Shown here in pieces: positions 40,103 to 52,833 of a DNA stretch of 64,000 nt. This stretch comes from Cognatiluteimonas sedimenti (lineage in GTDB: Bacteria; Pseudomonadota; Gammaproteobacteria; Xanthomonadales; Xanthomonadaceae). The notes under the pieces are model-generated. The model did no database searches. It worked only from the letters and a program-made list of their open reading frames with translations, and was not told the DNA's origin. Positions within the stretch are counted from its first letter, which is position 1; each line of letters opens with the position of its first letter. A program made the translations under genes and the position numbers. The stretch spans positions 477,780 to 541,779 of the forward strand of contig NZ_JALGCL010000001.1 in NCBI RefSeq assembly GCF_022808325.1, in the 5' to 3' direction.

Positions 40103-41205
40103 GCGTCCAGTTCCGGCTTCACCCGTACCGCGGAATAACGCTCGCAGATGTCCAGCAAGCGCGTGCGGCTGTGCGTCAACGCCTGGATGCATTGCGGGTC
40201 GAACAGGATCCCGCTTTGCCCGCGCAACCAGCCAAGGGCCTCTTCAAGCGGCCACGCGCGCTTGTACGGGCGTGGCGACAGCAGCGCATCGAGCACGTCG
40301 GCGACCGAGACGATGCGCGCCTCGATCGGGATCAGGTCGCCGGCCAGTCCGCCCGGATAACCGCTGCCGTCGTAGCGCTCGTGGTGGCGCAACGCGATCA
40401 CCGCGCCCATCTGGATGAAGCGGTTCTGGCTGCCGCTCAGCAGTTCGTGCCCGATCTGCGGATGCCGGCGCATCATCTGCACCTCGTCCTCGCCGAGGGG
40501 GCCGGGCTTCATCAGGATCGCGTCGGGAATGGCGATCTTGCCGATGTCGTGCAAGGGCGCGGCCATCTCGATCAGCCGGACCTCGTCCTCGAACATGCCG
40601 AGTTCCTCGGCCAGCAAGCCGGCGAAATGCGCCATGCGCTCCAGGTACGCGCTGGTGCCGGTATCGCGGTACTCGATCGCCCGGGCCAGCCGCGACAGGG
40701 TCTCGCGCTCGCGCTCCTCGACCTCGTTCATGCTCGACAGCAGCCGCTGCTCCAGCGACAGCGCGCGCTGCTTGACCGACTCGGACTGCTGCCGCAGCTG
40801 CAGCAGGTTGCGGCAACGGGCGCGCAGTTCGCGCGGCCGGATCGGCTTGACCAGGAAGTCGATGACGCCCGCATCCAGCGCCGCCTGCCGCACCGGCTCG
40901 TCGCCGACCACGGTGACCAGCACGATCGGGACGTCGCGATGCACCAGCGGCCGCCGGAAGCGCCGGGCGAACTCGAGCCCGTCCATCTCCGGCATGCGGT
41001 AGTCGAGCAGCAGCAGGTCCGGGCGGTTGTCCTCGCACCAGCCCAGCGCGGCGTTCGGGGAATCGAAGTCGAGCACCTGCAGCTCGGGACTGATGTCCTC
41101 GAGGATGTGGCGCAGCATCGATCGCATCGAGCTTTGGTCGTCGACAATGACGATGTTCAAGGAGTCGTCCCGGGTCTGGAGTGCGTGGCGTCCGTGCACG
41201 GCCAT
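40099..41205 (-). CDS. rpfG: Response regulator RpfG with HD-GYP cyclic-di-GMP phosphodiesterase
   Basis: RpfG, once phosphorylated by RpfC, hydrolyses cyclic-di-GMP and so raises motility and extracellular enzymes and lowers biofilm. The receiver (residues about 16-135) has D22, D23, the phospho-acceptor D68 ([13 protein letters not shown]) and K120. The HD-GYP domain has H219-D220 ([15 protein letters not shown]) and [14 protein letters not shown] with the signature G-Y-P at 282-284. Start at 41205 ([17 protein letters not shown]) has GAGG upstream; an in-frame ATG near 41283 would add about 26 residues. It runs into rpfC with an ATGA overlap and lies 116 nt after lysS. Confidence 0.95.
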   Translation of the reverse strand: MAVHGRHALQTRDDSLNIVIVDDQSSMRSMLRHILEDISPELQVLDFDSPNAALGWCEDNRPDLLLLDYRMPEMDGLEFARRFRRPLVHRDVPIVLVTVVGDEPVRQAALDAGVIDFLVKPIRPRELRARCRNLLQLRQQSESVKQRALSLEQRLLSSMNEVEERERETLSRLARAIEYRDTGTSAYLERMAHFAGLLAEELGMFEDEVRLIEMAAPLHDIGKIAIPDAILMKPGPLGEDEVQMMRRHPQIGHELLSGSQNRFIQMGAVIALRHHERYDGSGYPGGLAGDLIPIEARIVSVADVLDALLSPRPYKRAWPLEEALGWLRGQSGILFDPQCIQALTHSRTRLLDICERYSAVRVKPELDA

Positions 41206-41321
41206 GTCGACATCCTCGCCGTGGGCTCCGGCTTGGGCAAGTGCCCCCTTCCACGCTGGCGACGGGCCATCGATGGCGGCCATCCCCTTATACGATGAAA
41301 CCGCCAGCCCCGGGACAGGCC

Positions 41322-42839
41322 TCAGCCACCGACCTCGGGGCGCATGTACGGGAACAGCAGCACGTCGCGGATCGACGCCGAATCGGTGAGCAGCATCACC
41401 AGCCGGTCGATGCCGACGCCCAGGCCGCCGGTGGGCGGCAACCCGACCTCGAGCGCGCGGATGTAGTCGGCGTCGAAATGCATCGCTTCGTCGTCGCCAC
41501 CGGCCTTGGCTTCGGCCTGCGCGCGGAAGCGCGCGGCCTGGTCCTCCGGATCGTTGAGCTCGGAGAAGCCATTGGCCATCTCCTTGCCACCGATGAACAG
41601 TTCGAAGCGGTCGGTGATGCCCGGCTCGGTGTCGGACTCGCGCGCAAGCGGCGAAACCTCGACCGGGTAATGGGTGATGAAGGTCGGCTGGACCAGCCCC
41701 GGCTCGACCGTCTTCTCGAAGATCTCCAGCAACAGCTTGCCCCAACCGTACCCGGGCTTGACGTGGATGCCCAGGCGCGCGCAGTGCGAGGCCAGCGCCT
41801 CGCGATCGCGGCAGTCGGCGACGCTGATCTGCGGATTGAGCTCGCGCACCGCTTCTTCCAGCTTCCAGCGGCGGAAGCGCGGCCCGAGATCGATCGCGTT
41901 GCCTTCCCATTCCAGCCCGGTGTGGCCGATCGCTTCCAGCGCGACATCCCGGATCAGCGACTCGGTCAGGTCCATGACCTCGTCGTAGCTGGCGTAGGCC
42001 TCGTACAGCTCGAGCATGGTGAACTCGGGGTTGTGCCGGGTGCTGACGCCTTCGTTGCGGAAGTTGCGGTTGATCTCGTACACCCGCTCGAAGCCGCCGA
42101 CCACCAGGCGCTTGAGGTAGAGCTCCGGGGCCACCCGCAGGAACAGCTCCAGGTCGAGCGCGTTGTGGTGGGTGGTGAACGGTCGTGCCGTGGCGCCGCC
42201 GGCGAGGTAATGCATCATCGGCGTCTCGACCTCGAGGAAGCGCCTTGCATCGAGCCAGCGACGCATCGCGGCGATGACCTGCGAGCGCTTGACGAAGACC
42301 TCGCGCACCTCGGGATTCACGATCAGGTCGACATGGCGCTGGCGATAGCGTTGCTCGACGTCGCTGAGGCCGTGCCACTTCTCCGGCAGCGGCCGCAGCG
42401 ACTTCACCAGCAGCCGCAGGGTGTCGGCCTTGATCGAGAGTTCGCCGGTCCTGGTGCGCATCAGGCTGCCGGTGGCAGCGACGATGTCGCCCACGTCCCA
42501 GCCCTTGAATGCCTCGTAGGCGTCGCCCAGCGCGGTGGACTGCAGGAACAGCTGGATCCGGCCAGTCATGTCCTGGACCTGTGCGAACGCGGCCTTGCCC
42601 ATCACCCGCTTGGCGAGCAGGCGCCCGGCCAGCGCCACCCGCCTGCCCTCGCCTTCCAGGGCCTCGCCGGTCCACCGCTCCGCATCGGCGTACTGCTGCT
42701 GCAGGTCTCCGGCAAGATCGGCGCGACGGAAATCGTTGGGGAACGCGATGCCCTGCGCGCGCAGGGCCGCCAGCTTGGCGCGGCGCTCGGCGACCAGGTG
42801 GTTTTCGTCGACAGGGGGCGTCGTGGCTTCGTGGGTCAT
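41322..42839 (-). CDS. lysS: Lysyl-tRNA synthetase, class II
   Basis: LysS charges tRNA-Lys. The 505-residue protein has an OB anticodon-binding domain ([32 protein letters not shown]) and class II core motifs: motif 1 region [20 protein letters not shown], motif 2 [20 protein letters not shown] and motif 3 [16 protein letters not shown]. Length is standard. The lysS-prfB pair is usual; the order prfB then lysS is kept here with a 101-nt gap that holds a dispersed GAAA-loop hairpin. Confidence 0.97.
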   Translation of the reverse strand: MTHEATTPPVDENHLVAERRAKLAALRAQGIAFPNDFRRADLAGDLQQQYADAERWTGEALEGEGRRVALAGRLLAKRVMGKAAFAQVQDMTGRIQLFLQSTALGDAYEAFKGWDVGDIVAATGSLMRTRTGELSIKADTLRLLVKSLRPLPEKWHGLSDVEQRYRQRHVDLIVNPEVREVFVKRSQVIAAMRRWLDARRFLEVETPMMHYLAGGATARPFTTHHNALDLELFLRVAPELYLKRLVVGGFERVYEINRNFRNEGVSTRHNPEFTMLELYEAYASYDEVMDLTESLIRDVALEAIGHTGLEWEGNAIDLGPRFRRWKLEEAVRELNPQISVADCRDREALASHCARLGIHVKPGYGWGKLLLEIFEKTVEPGLVQPTFITHYPVEVSPLARESDTEPGITDRFELFIGGKEMANGFSELNDPEDQAARFRAQAEAKAGGDDEAMHFDADYIRALEVGLPPTGGLGVGIDRLVMLLTDSASIRDVLLFPYMRPEVGG

Positions 42840-42849
42840 TGCGTACGCT

Positions 42850-42876
42850 CGTCATTCCTGCGAAAGCAGGAATCCA
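42850..42876. repeat. Dispersed GAAA-loop hairpin between prfB and lysS
   Basis: ATTCCTGC (42854-42861) pairs with GCAGGAAT (42866-42873) around GAAA. The core GTCATTCCTGCGAAAGCAGG resembles a repeat I remember as widespread in xanthomonad and other proteobacterial intergenic DNA. A related hairpin with the same tetraloop motif, CCTGCG-AAAG-CGCAGG, is at 51770-51785. Confidence 0.65.
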
Positions 42877-42940
42877 GTGTCTGGTGGTTTGCGGCGGGAA
42901 TCAAAGTCGCCGGCTCCCGGGCTGCGCCGGGCCGACGGCA

Positions 42941-44069
42941 TCAGGCGGCATCGCTGCGCCTGGATCCAGCTTCCAGGCCGGACTTGAGGCTGGCCTCGAT
43001 GAATTCGTCCAGGTCGCCGTCCAGCACCTTCTGGGTGTCGCTGCGTTCCACGCCGGTGCGCAGGTCCTTGATCCGCGACTGGTCGAGCACGTAGTTGCGG
43101 ATCTGGCTGCCCCAGCCGATGTCGGACTTGGTCGCTTCCAGCGCATCCTTCTCGGCATTGCGCTTCTGCACTTCGAGCTCATAGAGCTTGGCCGCCAGCA
43201 TCTTCATCGCGCGGTCGCGGTTGGCGTGCTGGCTGCGCTCGGTCTGGCAGGCGACGACGGTATTGGTCGGGACGTGGGTGATGCGCACCGCGGATTCGGT
43301 CTTGTTGACGTGCTGGCCGCCGGCGCCGGAGGAGCGGTAGACATCGGTCCTGAGGTCGGCCGGATTGATGTCGATCTCGATGCTGTCGTCGACTTCCGGG
43401 GACACGAACACCGAGGTGAAACTGGTGTGGCGCCGGTTGTCGGAATCGAACGGCGACTTGCGCACCAGGCGGTGCACGCCGATCTCGGTCTTCAGCCAGC
43501 CGTAGGCGTAGTCGCCGTCGACCCGGAAGGTCGCCGACTTGATCCCGGCGACGTCGCCGCCGCTGACCTCCAGCAGTTCGGTCTTCCAGCCGCGCGATTC
43601 GGCCCAGCGCAGGTACATGCGCAGCAGCATCTCCGCCCAGTCCTGCGCCTCGGTACCGCCGGCGCCGGCCTGGATGTCCACGAACGCGGCGTTGGCGTCC
43701 ATCTTGCCGGAGAACATGCGCTGGAACTCGAGCTGGTCGACGCCGCGCGCGTAGCGCTCGACGTCGGCGACGATGGCCCTGGCCGTGTCCTCGTCGTCTT
43801 CGGCTTCGACCAGTTCCAGCAGCTCGTCGGCGCCGACCAGGCCCTCGCTCAGTCCGCGGATGCCGGTGACGGTCTTGTCCAGCAGCGAACGCTCGCGGCC
43901 CAATGCCTGGGCGCGCTCGGAATCGTTCCAGATGTCCGGGTTTTCCAGTTCGCGGTTGACTTCCTCGAGGCGCTCGACCTTGGCCTCGTAGTCAAAGATA
44001 CCCCCTCAGCGCATCCAGCCGGCCACGGAGGTCGGCGATGCGCTGGCGGACGGGATTGAGCTCGATCAT
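42941..44069 (-). CDS. prfB: Peptide chain release factor 2, with programmed +1 frameshift
   Basis: RF2 ends translation at UGA and UAA. The gene is in two frames: codons from the ATG at 44069 ([20 protein letters not shown]) reach CTT-TGA at 43997-43992, where a +1 slip moves reading to GAC at 43993 and continues [20 protein letters not shown] to the stop at 42941. The product is 375 residues. It carries the stop-reading tripeptide SPF in [11 protein letters not shown] and the catalytic GGQ in [10 protein letters not shown]. The whole layout matches E. coli prfB. Only the 320-residue second-frame part is visible as one ORF, so a naive annotation would truncate it. It is 60 nt after recJ. Confidence 0.96.
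43991..44006 (-). promoter_or_regulatory. prfB autoregulatory +1 frameshift site
   Basis: On the minus strand the site reads AGGGGGTATCTTTGAC: an internal Shine-Dalgarno (AGGGGG, 44006-44001), TAT, the slippery CTT (43997-43995), the in-frame TGA (43994-43992) and C. It is the canonical RF2 signal; low RF2 lets ribosomes slip and make more RF2. Confidence 0.96.
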
Positions 44070-44129
44070 GTGCTGGCGGATGCTGTGGAACGGCCGCAAA
44101 TCTTACCAGTTGGCGGCTGGCTGCCGCGC

Positions 44130-45884
44130 TCAGGCCGGTTCGCGATGCACCACGACCAGCTGGATCGCATCGCCGCCGCGATACGCGTCCGGTTCCAGCC
44201 GGTAGGCGACGCGCACGCTGGCGGGGGGCGCCTGACCGTCCCAGCCGCCGAACTCGATCGCATTGAGGCGCTGCCGGCCGCTGCCCAGCTCCAGCTTGAG
44301 GTGGCGCTCGCCGACGATCCGCCAGCCAAGCACCGCGAAGCACCCGTCGAACAACGGCTCGGGATAGCCCTGCCCCCACGGCCCGCCGTCGCGCAGCAGG
44401 CGCGCGTGGAGCGCATCGAATTCGTGCGGCTGCAGCTCGCCGTCGCTGACCACTTCGGCCTGCAGCGAAGCCGGATCGAGCACGCGCGCGACCTGCGCCT
44501 GCAATGCCTGCTCGAACCGCGGCAGCGCATCGCGCGCCAGGCTCAGCCCCGCGGCCATCGCATGGCCGCCGAAGCGCTCGACAAGGCCGGGGTGTGCGCT
44601 GTCCACCGCGGCCAGCAGGTCGCGGATGTGCAAGCCGGGAATCGAACGCGCCGAGCCGCGCAGGCTCGCCCCGCCCGGTTCCGAGGGCGCGAAGGCGAAG
44701 ACTGGCCGGTGGGTGCGCTCCTTGAGCCTGGATGCCACCAGCCCGACCACGCCGGGGTGCCAGTGCGGATCGAACAGGCACAAGGCCGGTGGCAGCACGC
44801 CTTCCAGCGTGACCCGGGCGAGCGCGGCTTCGGCCTCGTCGGTCATCTGCTGCTGCAGCGCACGGCGCTCGGCGTTGATGCCGTCCAGGGTCGCGGCGAT
44901 CCCGCGCGCCTTGCACGGATCGTCGCTGAGCAGGCACTCGATCCCCAGCGCCATGTCCTCCAGCCGCCCGGCGGCATTGAGGCGCGGCGCCAGCGCAAAC
45001 CCGATGTCGGCGGCTGTCAGGGCGCCCGGATCGCGCCCGGCGACCTCGATCAATGCACGCAGCCCGGCGCAGCCCTGCCCTGCACGCAGCCGCCGCAGGC
45101 CGGCGGCCACCAGGGCACGATTGTTGGCATCCAGCGGCACCAGGTCGGCAACCGTGCCGACGGCGACCAGGTCCAGCAACGACCTGAGGTCAGGCGGCTG
45201 CCGATGACCACTGCCGCCATCGGTGGCTGCAGCCTGATCCTCGCGTTCGCGACCCGGAAGCTCGAAAAGATGGCGTCGCAGCGCCAGCAGCACATAGAAC
45301 ATCACCCCGACCCCGGCCAGCATCTTGCTGGGGAAGGCGTCGCCGCGCAGGTTCGGGTTGACGATGGCATCGGCCGGCGGCAAGGCGTCCCCCGGCAGGT
45401 GGTGGTCGGTCACCAGCACCTGCCAGCCGCGTGCCTTGGCTGCGGCGATGCCGGCGTGGCAGGCGATGCCGTGGTCGACGGTCACCAGCAGGTCCGGTTG
45501 CAGTCCGGCCAGGTCCTCGACCAGCCCCGGCGACAGGCCGTAGCCGTGCACCATCCGGTTGGGCACCGCGTGCGATACCCGGCGCGCGCCGAGCATGCGC
45601 AACCCGCGCACGCCGACCGCGCACGCGGTGGCGCCATCGCAGTCGAAATCGCCGACGACCAGGATGTGCCGGTCCTCCGCGATCGCCCGGGCCAGCAGCG
45701 CCACCGCGGCATCGAGACCGCCGAGGCTGTCGGGCGACAACAATTGCGCCAGCCGGGGTTGCGCCTGCGCTGGATCGGCGGCGCCGCGGGCCGCATGCAG
45801 GCGCTGCAGCAGCGGCGGCATCGCGCCCCAGTCGCCACTGGCGGCCGCCAGCGGACGGCGGCGGATGCTGCGGGCCGGGATCAC
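44130..45884 (-). CDS. recJ: Single-stranded-DNA-specific exonuclease RecJ
   Basis: RecJ is a 5'-3' ssDNA exonuclease in recombination and mismatch repair. The 584-residue protein has the DHH-family motifs VVGDFDCDGATACAVG (motif I), TVDHGIA and VTDHHLPGDALP (the DHH motif), VAVGTVADLVPL, and the DHHA1 region GVVGLVASRLKE and RFGGHAMAAGLSL. The GTG at 45884 is chosen because it overlaps the rpfE stop (GTGA) and yields the usual length. The frame stays open upstream in antisense of rpfE. Confidence 0.94.
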   Translation of the reverse strand: MIPARSIRRRPLAAASGDWGAMPPLLQRLHAARGAADPAQAQPRLAQLLSPDSLGGLDAAVALLARAIAEDRHILVVGDFDCDGATACAVGVRGLRMLGARRVSHAVPNRMVHGYGLSPGLVEDLAGLQPDLLVTVDHGIACHAGIAAAKARGWQVLVTDHHLPGDALPPADAIVNPNLRGDAFPSKMLAGVGVMFYVLLALRRHLFELPGREREDQAAATDGGSGHRQPPDLRSLLDLVAVGTVADLVPLDANNRALVAAGLRRLRAGQGCAGLRALIEVAGRDPGALTAADIGFALAPRLNAAGRLEDMALGIECLLSDDPCKARGIAATLDGINAERRALQQQMTDEAEAALARVTLEGVLPPALCLFDPHWHPGVVGLVASRLKERTHRPVFAFAPSEPGGASLRGSARSIPGLHIRDLLAAVDSAHPGLVERFGGHAMAAGLSLARDALPRFEQALQAQVARVLDPASLQAEVVSDGELQPHEFDALHARLLRDGGPWGQGYPEPLFDGCFAVLGWRIVGERHLKLELGSGRQRLNAIEFGGWDGQAPPASVRVAYRLEPDAYRGGDAIQLVVVHREPA

Positions 45885-46861
45885 GCGGCCGGCCGGCGTG
45901 GCTGCACCGGCGCCAGTTCGCGCAACGGCCGCCGCCACAGGCGCCAGCGCTGCGTCCGCGCCAGCACGTAGCCGTCGCCATCGCCGAAATCCAGCCGCAG
46001 GCGCTGCAAGCCCCCATCCCGGATCGCCGCGACCGCCGGCGACAGCCAGTCGTCGAACAGCCGCGATGGATCGCGCAGTCCGCGCAGGTCCCACAGGGCG
46101 TTCGCGTCCTGGACCTGGAACCGCGGCCCGCGCGCCGACCACGGAACGCCCGCGCCCCTGGCCAGCGCCTGCAGCATCGCGTCGCCGCCATGCACCTGCG
46201 CGTGCGCAGTGGCGACGTGGTCGGGTGCCTTGCCGCCGCCCCAGAACCACAACGAATTCACCGGCGACTTGCCGGCGGCCGCCCTGCGCGCGTTCCAGGG
46301 ATGGTTGTGCAGCACCACCTGGGCCTCGCTGAGCAGCGCGCGCCAGCGCCGATTCCCGGCACTGGTCGCGGTCTCGGTGCCGACCAGGGAATCGAACAGG
46401 TCCGCGCCCAGGGCGTCATCGGGCTCGACGAAGTCCGGCACGCTCGCGCCCTGCGGCAAGCGGAGGTACCAGCGCGACGGCCGCGGCGCATCGATCGGGA
46501 ATCCGGCGTCGCCGAACAGCGGGCGCAGCGCCGGCAACAAGGCATCGACGTCCTCCTGCTCCAGCTGCAGTCCCTCGCCGCAGGCGAGCAGGCGCGCGCC
46601 ATTGAGTTCCGGGCGCACCCAGGCCGGGTCCGCGCGCAGCCATTGCGACGCGGCGGCATCGCCGGCATCGAGCTGCCGGGTCAAGGCGGCGGCAGGCCAG
46701 GTGCGCGGCAGCAAGGTGAAATGGCGCAGCAACTGCGCGCGCTCGCCAGCTTCGCCACCGGCGACGGGGTCGGCGCGACCGAGCGCGCGTGCCAGCGCGT
46801 CGGGCAGGCCGCGCCCGGCGAAGCGCCTGCGTTCGGGCAGCAGCAGCGTCGCCATGGCCAT
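45881..46861 (-). CDS. rpfE: RpfE protein (phosphoglycerate-mutase-like annotation)
   Basis: The 326-residue protein begins MAMATLLLPERRRFAGRGLP and contains LLPRTWPAAALTRQLD, RWYLRLPQGASVPDFVEPDD, EAQVVLHNHPWNARRAAAGK, PVNSLWFWGGGKAPD and LDFGDGDGYVLARTQRWRLW. The VNSLWFWGGG stretch is typical of the RpfE family, long annotated as phosphoglycerate-mutase-like; to my knowledge its biochemical role is unknown. In Xanthomonas rpfE lies between recJ and greA, exactly as here. A second ATG six nt in (46855) is equally possible. Confidence 0.9.
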   Translation of the reverse strand: MAMATLLLPERRRFAGRGLPDALARALGRADPVAGGEAGERAQLLRHFTLLPRTWPAAALTRQLDAGDAAASQWLRADPAWVRPELNGARLLACGEGLQLEQEDVDALLPALRPLFGDAGFPIDAPRPSRWYLRLPQGASVPDFVEPDDALGADLFDSLVGTETATSAGNRRWRALLSEAQVVLHNHPWNARRAAAGKSPVNSLWFWGGGKAPDHVATAHAQVHGGDAMLQALARGAGVPWSARGPRFQVQDANALWDLRGLRDPSRLFDDWLSPAVAAIRDGGLQRLRLDFGDGDGYVLARTQRWRLWRRPLRELAPVQPRRPAA

Positions 46862-46867
46862 CCGGGC

Positions 46868-47340
46868 TCAGCCCTCGTAGCGGACGCCGACGATCTCGTA
46901 CTCGCGTTGCCCGGCCGGCGCGTCGATGGTGACGGCGTCGCCTTCGTGCTTGCCGATCAAGGCGCGCGCCACCGGCGAGGAGATCGCGATCATGCCCTGC
47001 TTGATGTCGGCTTCGAGGTCGCCGACGATCTGGTAGGTCTTTTCCTCGTCGGTCTCGGTATCGGCCAGCACCACGATCGCGCCGAACACCACGCGCGAAC
47101 CGGCGTTGAGCGTGGACACGTCGATCACCTGCGCATGCGACAGCTCGGCTTCGAGCTGCTTGATGCGGCCCTCGATGAAGCCCTGCTGCTCGCGCGCGGC
47201 GTGGTACTCGGCGTTTTCCTTGAGGTCGCCGTGCGCGCGTGCCTCGGCGATCGCGGCGATCACCGCCGGCCGCTTCACCGACTTGAGCTCTTCGAGTTCC
47301 GCGCGCAGCCGCAGCGCGCCCTTCGATGTCAGTGGTGCCC

Positions 47341-47344
<4 letters not shown>
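46868..47344 (-). CDS. greA: Transcription elongation factor GreA
   Basis: GreA rescues backtracked RNA polymerase by stimulating transcript cleavage. The 158-residue protein has the N-terminal coiled coil ([20 protein letters not shown], with the tip acidic pair in [20 protein letters not shown]) and the C-terminal FKBP-like domain ([36 protein letters not shown]). The start at 47344 overlaps the carB stop (ATGA). Confidence 0.97.
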
Positions 47345-50589
<3,245 letters not shown>

Positions 50590-50590
50590 G

Positions 50591-51730
50591 TCAGCGCGCC
50601 TCCATCGACGCAACGAATCGATCGAACAGGTAGGCCACGTCGTGCGGCCCGGGACTGGCCTCGGGGTGGCCCTGGAACGAGAACGCCGGTGCATCGGACA
50701 GGGCGATGCCCTGGTTGGATCCGTCGAACAGCGAGCGATGCGTGACCCGCGCATTCGCGGGCAAGGTCGCCTCGTCGACCGCGAAGCCGTGGTTCTGGCT
50801 GGTGATCAGCACGCGGCCGCTGTCGACGTCGATGACCGGGTGGTTGGCGCCGTGGTGGCCGAACTTCATCTTCAGCGTCTTCGCGCCGAGCGCCAGGCCG
50901 AGCAGCTGGTGGCCCAGGCAGATGCCGTACAGCGGGATCCTGGCCGCCACCAGCTCGCGCGTGGCGGCAATCGCGTAGTCGCAGGCCGCCGGGTCGCCCG
51001 GGCCGTTGGACAGGAACACGCCGTCGGGCTGCATCGCCAGCACCTCGGACGCGGGCGTCTGCGCCGGCACCACCGTGAGGTCGCAACCGCGGCTGGCGAG
51101 CATGCGCAGGATGTTGAGCTTGGTGCCGAAGTCGTAGGCGACGACCTTGAAGCGGCGGCCGCCTTCGACGAAGGCGTTGCGGTCCAGGTCGAGTTCGCCC
51201 GCGTTCCACCGGTACGCCTCGCGGGTGCAGGTTTCCTTCGCCAGGTCCATGCCCTTGAGCCCGGGGAACTTGCGCGCGGCCTCGATCGCGGCCTCGGCGT
51301 CGATCCCGCTACCATTGGCATCGCTGCCGGCCATCAACGCGCCGTTCTGGGCGCCGCGGTCGCGCAGCAGGCGGGTCAGCCTGCGGGTGTCGATGCCGCT
51401 GATCGCGACCACGCCGCGCGCCTGCAGCCACTGCGGCAGCGCGACCTCGTTGCGCCAGTTCGATGGTCGCCGCGGCACGTCGCGCACGATCAGGCCGGCG
51501 GCCCAGGCACGGGTGGATTCGTCGTCGGCGGCATTGCAGCCGGTGTTGCCGATGTGCGGATAGGTCAGCGTGACCAGCTGGCGGGCGTAGGACGGGTCGG
51601 TCAGGATTTCCTGGTACCCGGTCATGGCGGTGTTGAACACCACCTCGCCGACCGCCAGTCCGGGTGCGCCGACGGAATCGCCCTCGAACACGGTGCCGTC
51701 TTCGAGTGCGAGGATTGCGGGCTGGGTCAC
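50591..51730 (-). CDS. carA: Carbamoyl-phosphate synthase small subunit
   Basis: CarA is the glutamine amidotransferase half, sending ammonia to CarB. The 379-residue protein has an N-terminal CarA domain ([36 protein letters not shown]) and a class I amidotransferase domain with [15 protein letters not shown], the catalytic Cys of [17 protein letters not shown] and the His/Glu of [12 protein letters not shown] small GAAA-type hairpin lies upstream (51770-51785), about 40 nt before the start. Confidence 0.97.
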   Translation of the reverse strand: MTQPAILALEDGTVFEGDSVGAPGLAVGEVVFNTAMTGYQEILTDPSYARQLVTLTYPHIGNTGCNAADDESTRAWAAGLIVRDVPRRPSNWRNEVALPQWLQARGVVAISGIDTRRLTRLLRDRGAQNGALMAGSDANGSGIDAEAAIEAARKFPGLKGMDLAKETCTREAYRWNAGELDLDRNAFVEGGRRFKVVAYDFGTKLNILRMLASRGCDLTVVPAQTPASEVLAMQPDGVFLSNGPGDPAACDYAIAATRELVAARIPLYGICLGHQLLGLALGAKTLKMKFGHHGANHPVIDVDSGRVLITSQNHGFAVDEATLPANARVTHRSLFDGSNQGIALSDAPAFSFQGHPEASPGPHDVAYLFDRFVASMEAR

Positions 51731-51769
51731 GGGCGTCGCCTAGTCTGAGGTGAGCCGTCGCCGCCTGCG

Positions 51770-51785
51770 CCTGCGAAAGCGCAGG
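51770..51785. repeat. Small hairpin before carA
   Basis: CCTGCG (51770-51775) pairs with CGCAGG (51780-51785) around AAAG in the dapB-carA gap. It resembles the repeat in the prfB-lysS gap. A role as leader structure for carAB cannot be told from the sequence. Confidence 0.45.
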
Positions 51786-51919
51786 TTGCAGCAAAGCGCG
51801 GACGCGGTGGTCAACCGGTCCGTGCTGGCGGGACGTGCCAGATGGGGAATCAGGGCGAGCGGGAATTCTACCGGCGCCGACGATCCGGCGCCAGCGCCGC
51901 GCGGCGTTCAGCCAGGAAA

Positions 51920-52633
51920 TCAGTCGAGCAGGTCGGCCAGTCGATACAGGCCGGGAGCGCGCGTCCCCAACCGCGAGGCCGCGTGCAGGGCGCCGCGGGC
52001 GAAGATGTCGCGATTGCCGGCGCGGTGCACCAGTTCGATGCGCTCGCCGGCGGTGGTGAACTGCACCGTGTGCTCACCGACGATATCGCCCGCGCGCAGC
52101 GAGGCGTAGCGCGGGCTTGCCCCGCCCTGCCCGGCGGCGGCGCCCAGCGACAGCGCGGTACCCGAGGGGGCGTCGCGCTTGCCGGCGTGGTGCGCCTCGA
52201 CGATGTCGCAGTCCCAGCCCGGCAGCGCGCGCGCCGCGCGCTCGACCAGGTCCGCCAGCACCGCCACGCCGAGGCTGAAGTTGGAGGCCCACAGCACCGG
52301 GATCCGCGCCGAGGCGGCGCGCAGGGCGTCGCGCTGGGTGTCGTCCAGGCCGGTCGTGCCGGTGACCAGGGCAACCCCGCGCCCTTCGCACAACGCGAGG
52401 ATCCGGTCGAAGGCTTCGGCCAGGCTGAAATCGATCGCCACGTCGAACGCCGGCACCCCGGCCAGTTCGCTGGCGCCGAACTGCGGCACGCCATCGACCA
52501 CCCGCTGGCTCGGCTTGCGCGATACCGCGGCGACCACGGTGAAGTCCGCCGGCGCCTGCGCGGCAAGCCACAGCAGGGCCTGGCCCATGCGCCCGGTGGC
52601 GCCGTGGATCAACAAGCGGATGGGTGCGTTCAT
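51920..52633 (-). CDS. dapB: 4-hydroxy-tetrahydrodipicolinate reductase
   Basis: DapB is in the lysine and diaminopimelate pathway. The 237-residue protein has the nucleotide motif RLLIHGATGRMGQALLWLA, VAIDFSLAEAFDRIL, TGTTGLDDTQRDALRAA, ILWASNFSLGVAVLADLVER in altered form (VLWASNFSLGVAV), and DIVEAHHAGKRDAPSGTALS with the His-His and Lys of the active site. It lies between dnaJ and carA on the same strand, 189 nt before carA. Confidence 0.96.
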   Translation of the reverse strand: MNAPIRLLIHGATGRMGQALLWLAAQAPADFTVVAAVSRKPSQRVVDGVPQFGASELAGVPAFDVAIDFSLAEAFDRILALCEGRGVALVTGTTGLDDTQRDALRAASARIPVLWASNFSLGVAVLADLVERAARALPGWDCDIVEAHHAGKRDAPSGTALSLGAAAGQGGASPRYASLRAGDIVGEHTVQFTTAGERIELVHRAGNRDIFARGALHAASRLGTRAPGLYRLADLLD

Positions 52634-52742
52634 GGCGGCAGGCTAGCGATGCGGCGGCGCGGCCACAAGCCGCGGCGTACTGGCGCGGGCAGAAGCCGCG
52701 CTGCGATCACGCGACACTTGCCGCCGGGAATCCGCCCCGGCG

Positions 52743-52833
52743 ACGCGCGGCATTCGCCGCGAGGAGGCTGGCCCAGTGGCGCGCGACATTCGCCGCGAGG
52801 AGCCCGGCCCAGTGGCGCGCGGCATTCGCCGCG
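52743..52833. repeat. Tandem 36-nt hairpin repeats after dnaJ
   Basis: Two and a half direct copies abut: 52743-52778, 52779-52814 and a partial 52815-52833 ending at the dnaJ stop. Each holds CGCGGC-ATTC-GCCGCG (the middle copy has one mismatch), a 6-bp GC hairpin. The units differ at a few bases. They may act as a terminator or an mRNA 3' stabiliser for the dnaJ transcript. Confidence 0.75.

Noticed and set aside
41206-41283. N-terminal extension of RpfG from an upstream in-frame ATG
   Set aside because: Possible, but the AAGGGG before it is too close to that ATG, and the extension is not typical of RpfG; the ATG at 41205 has a better-spaced GAGG.
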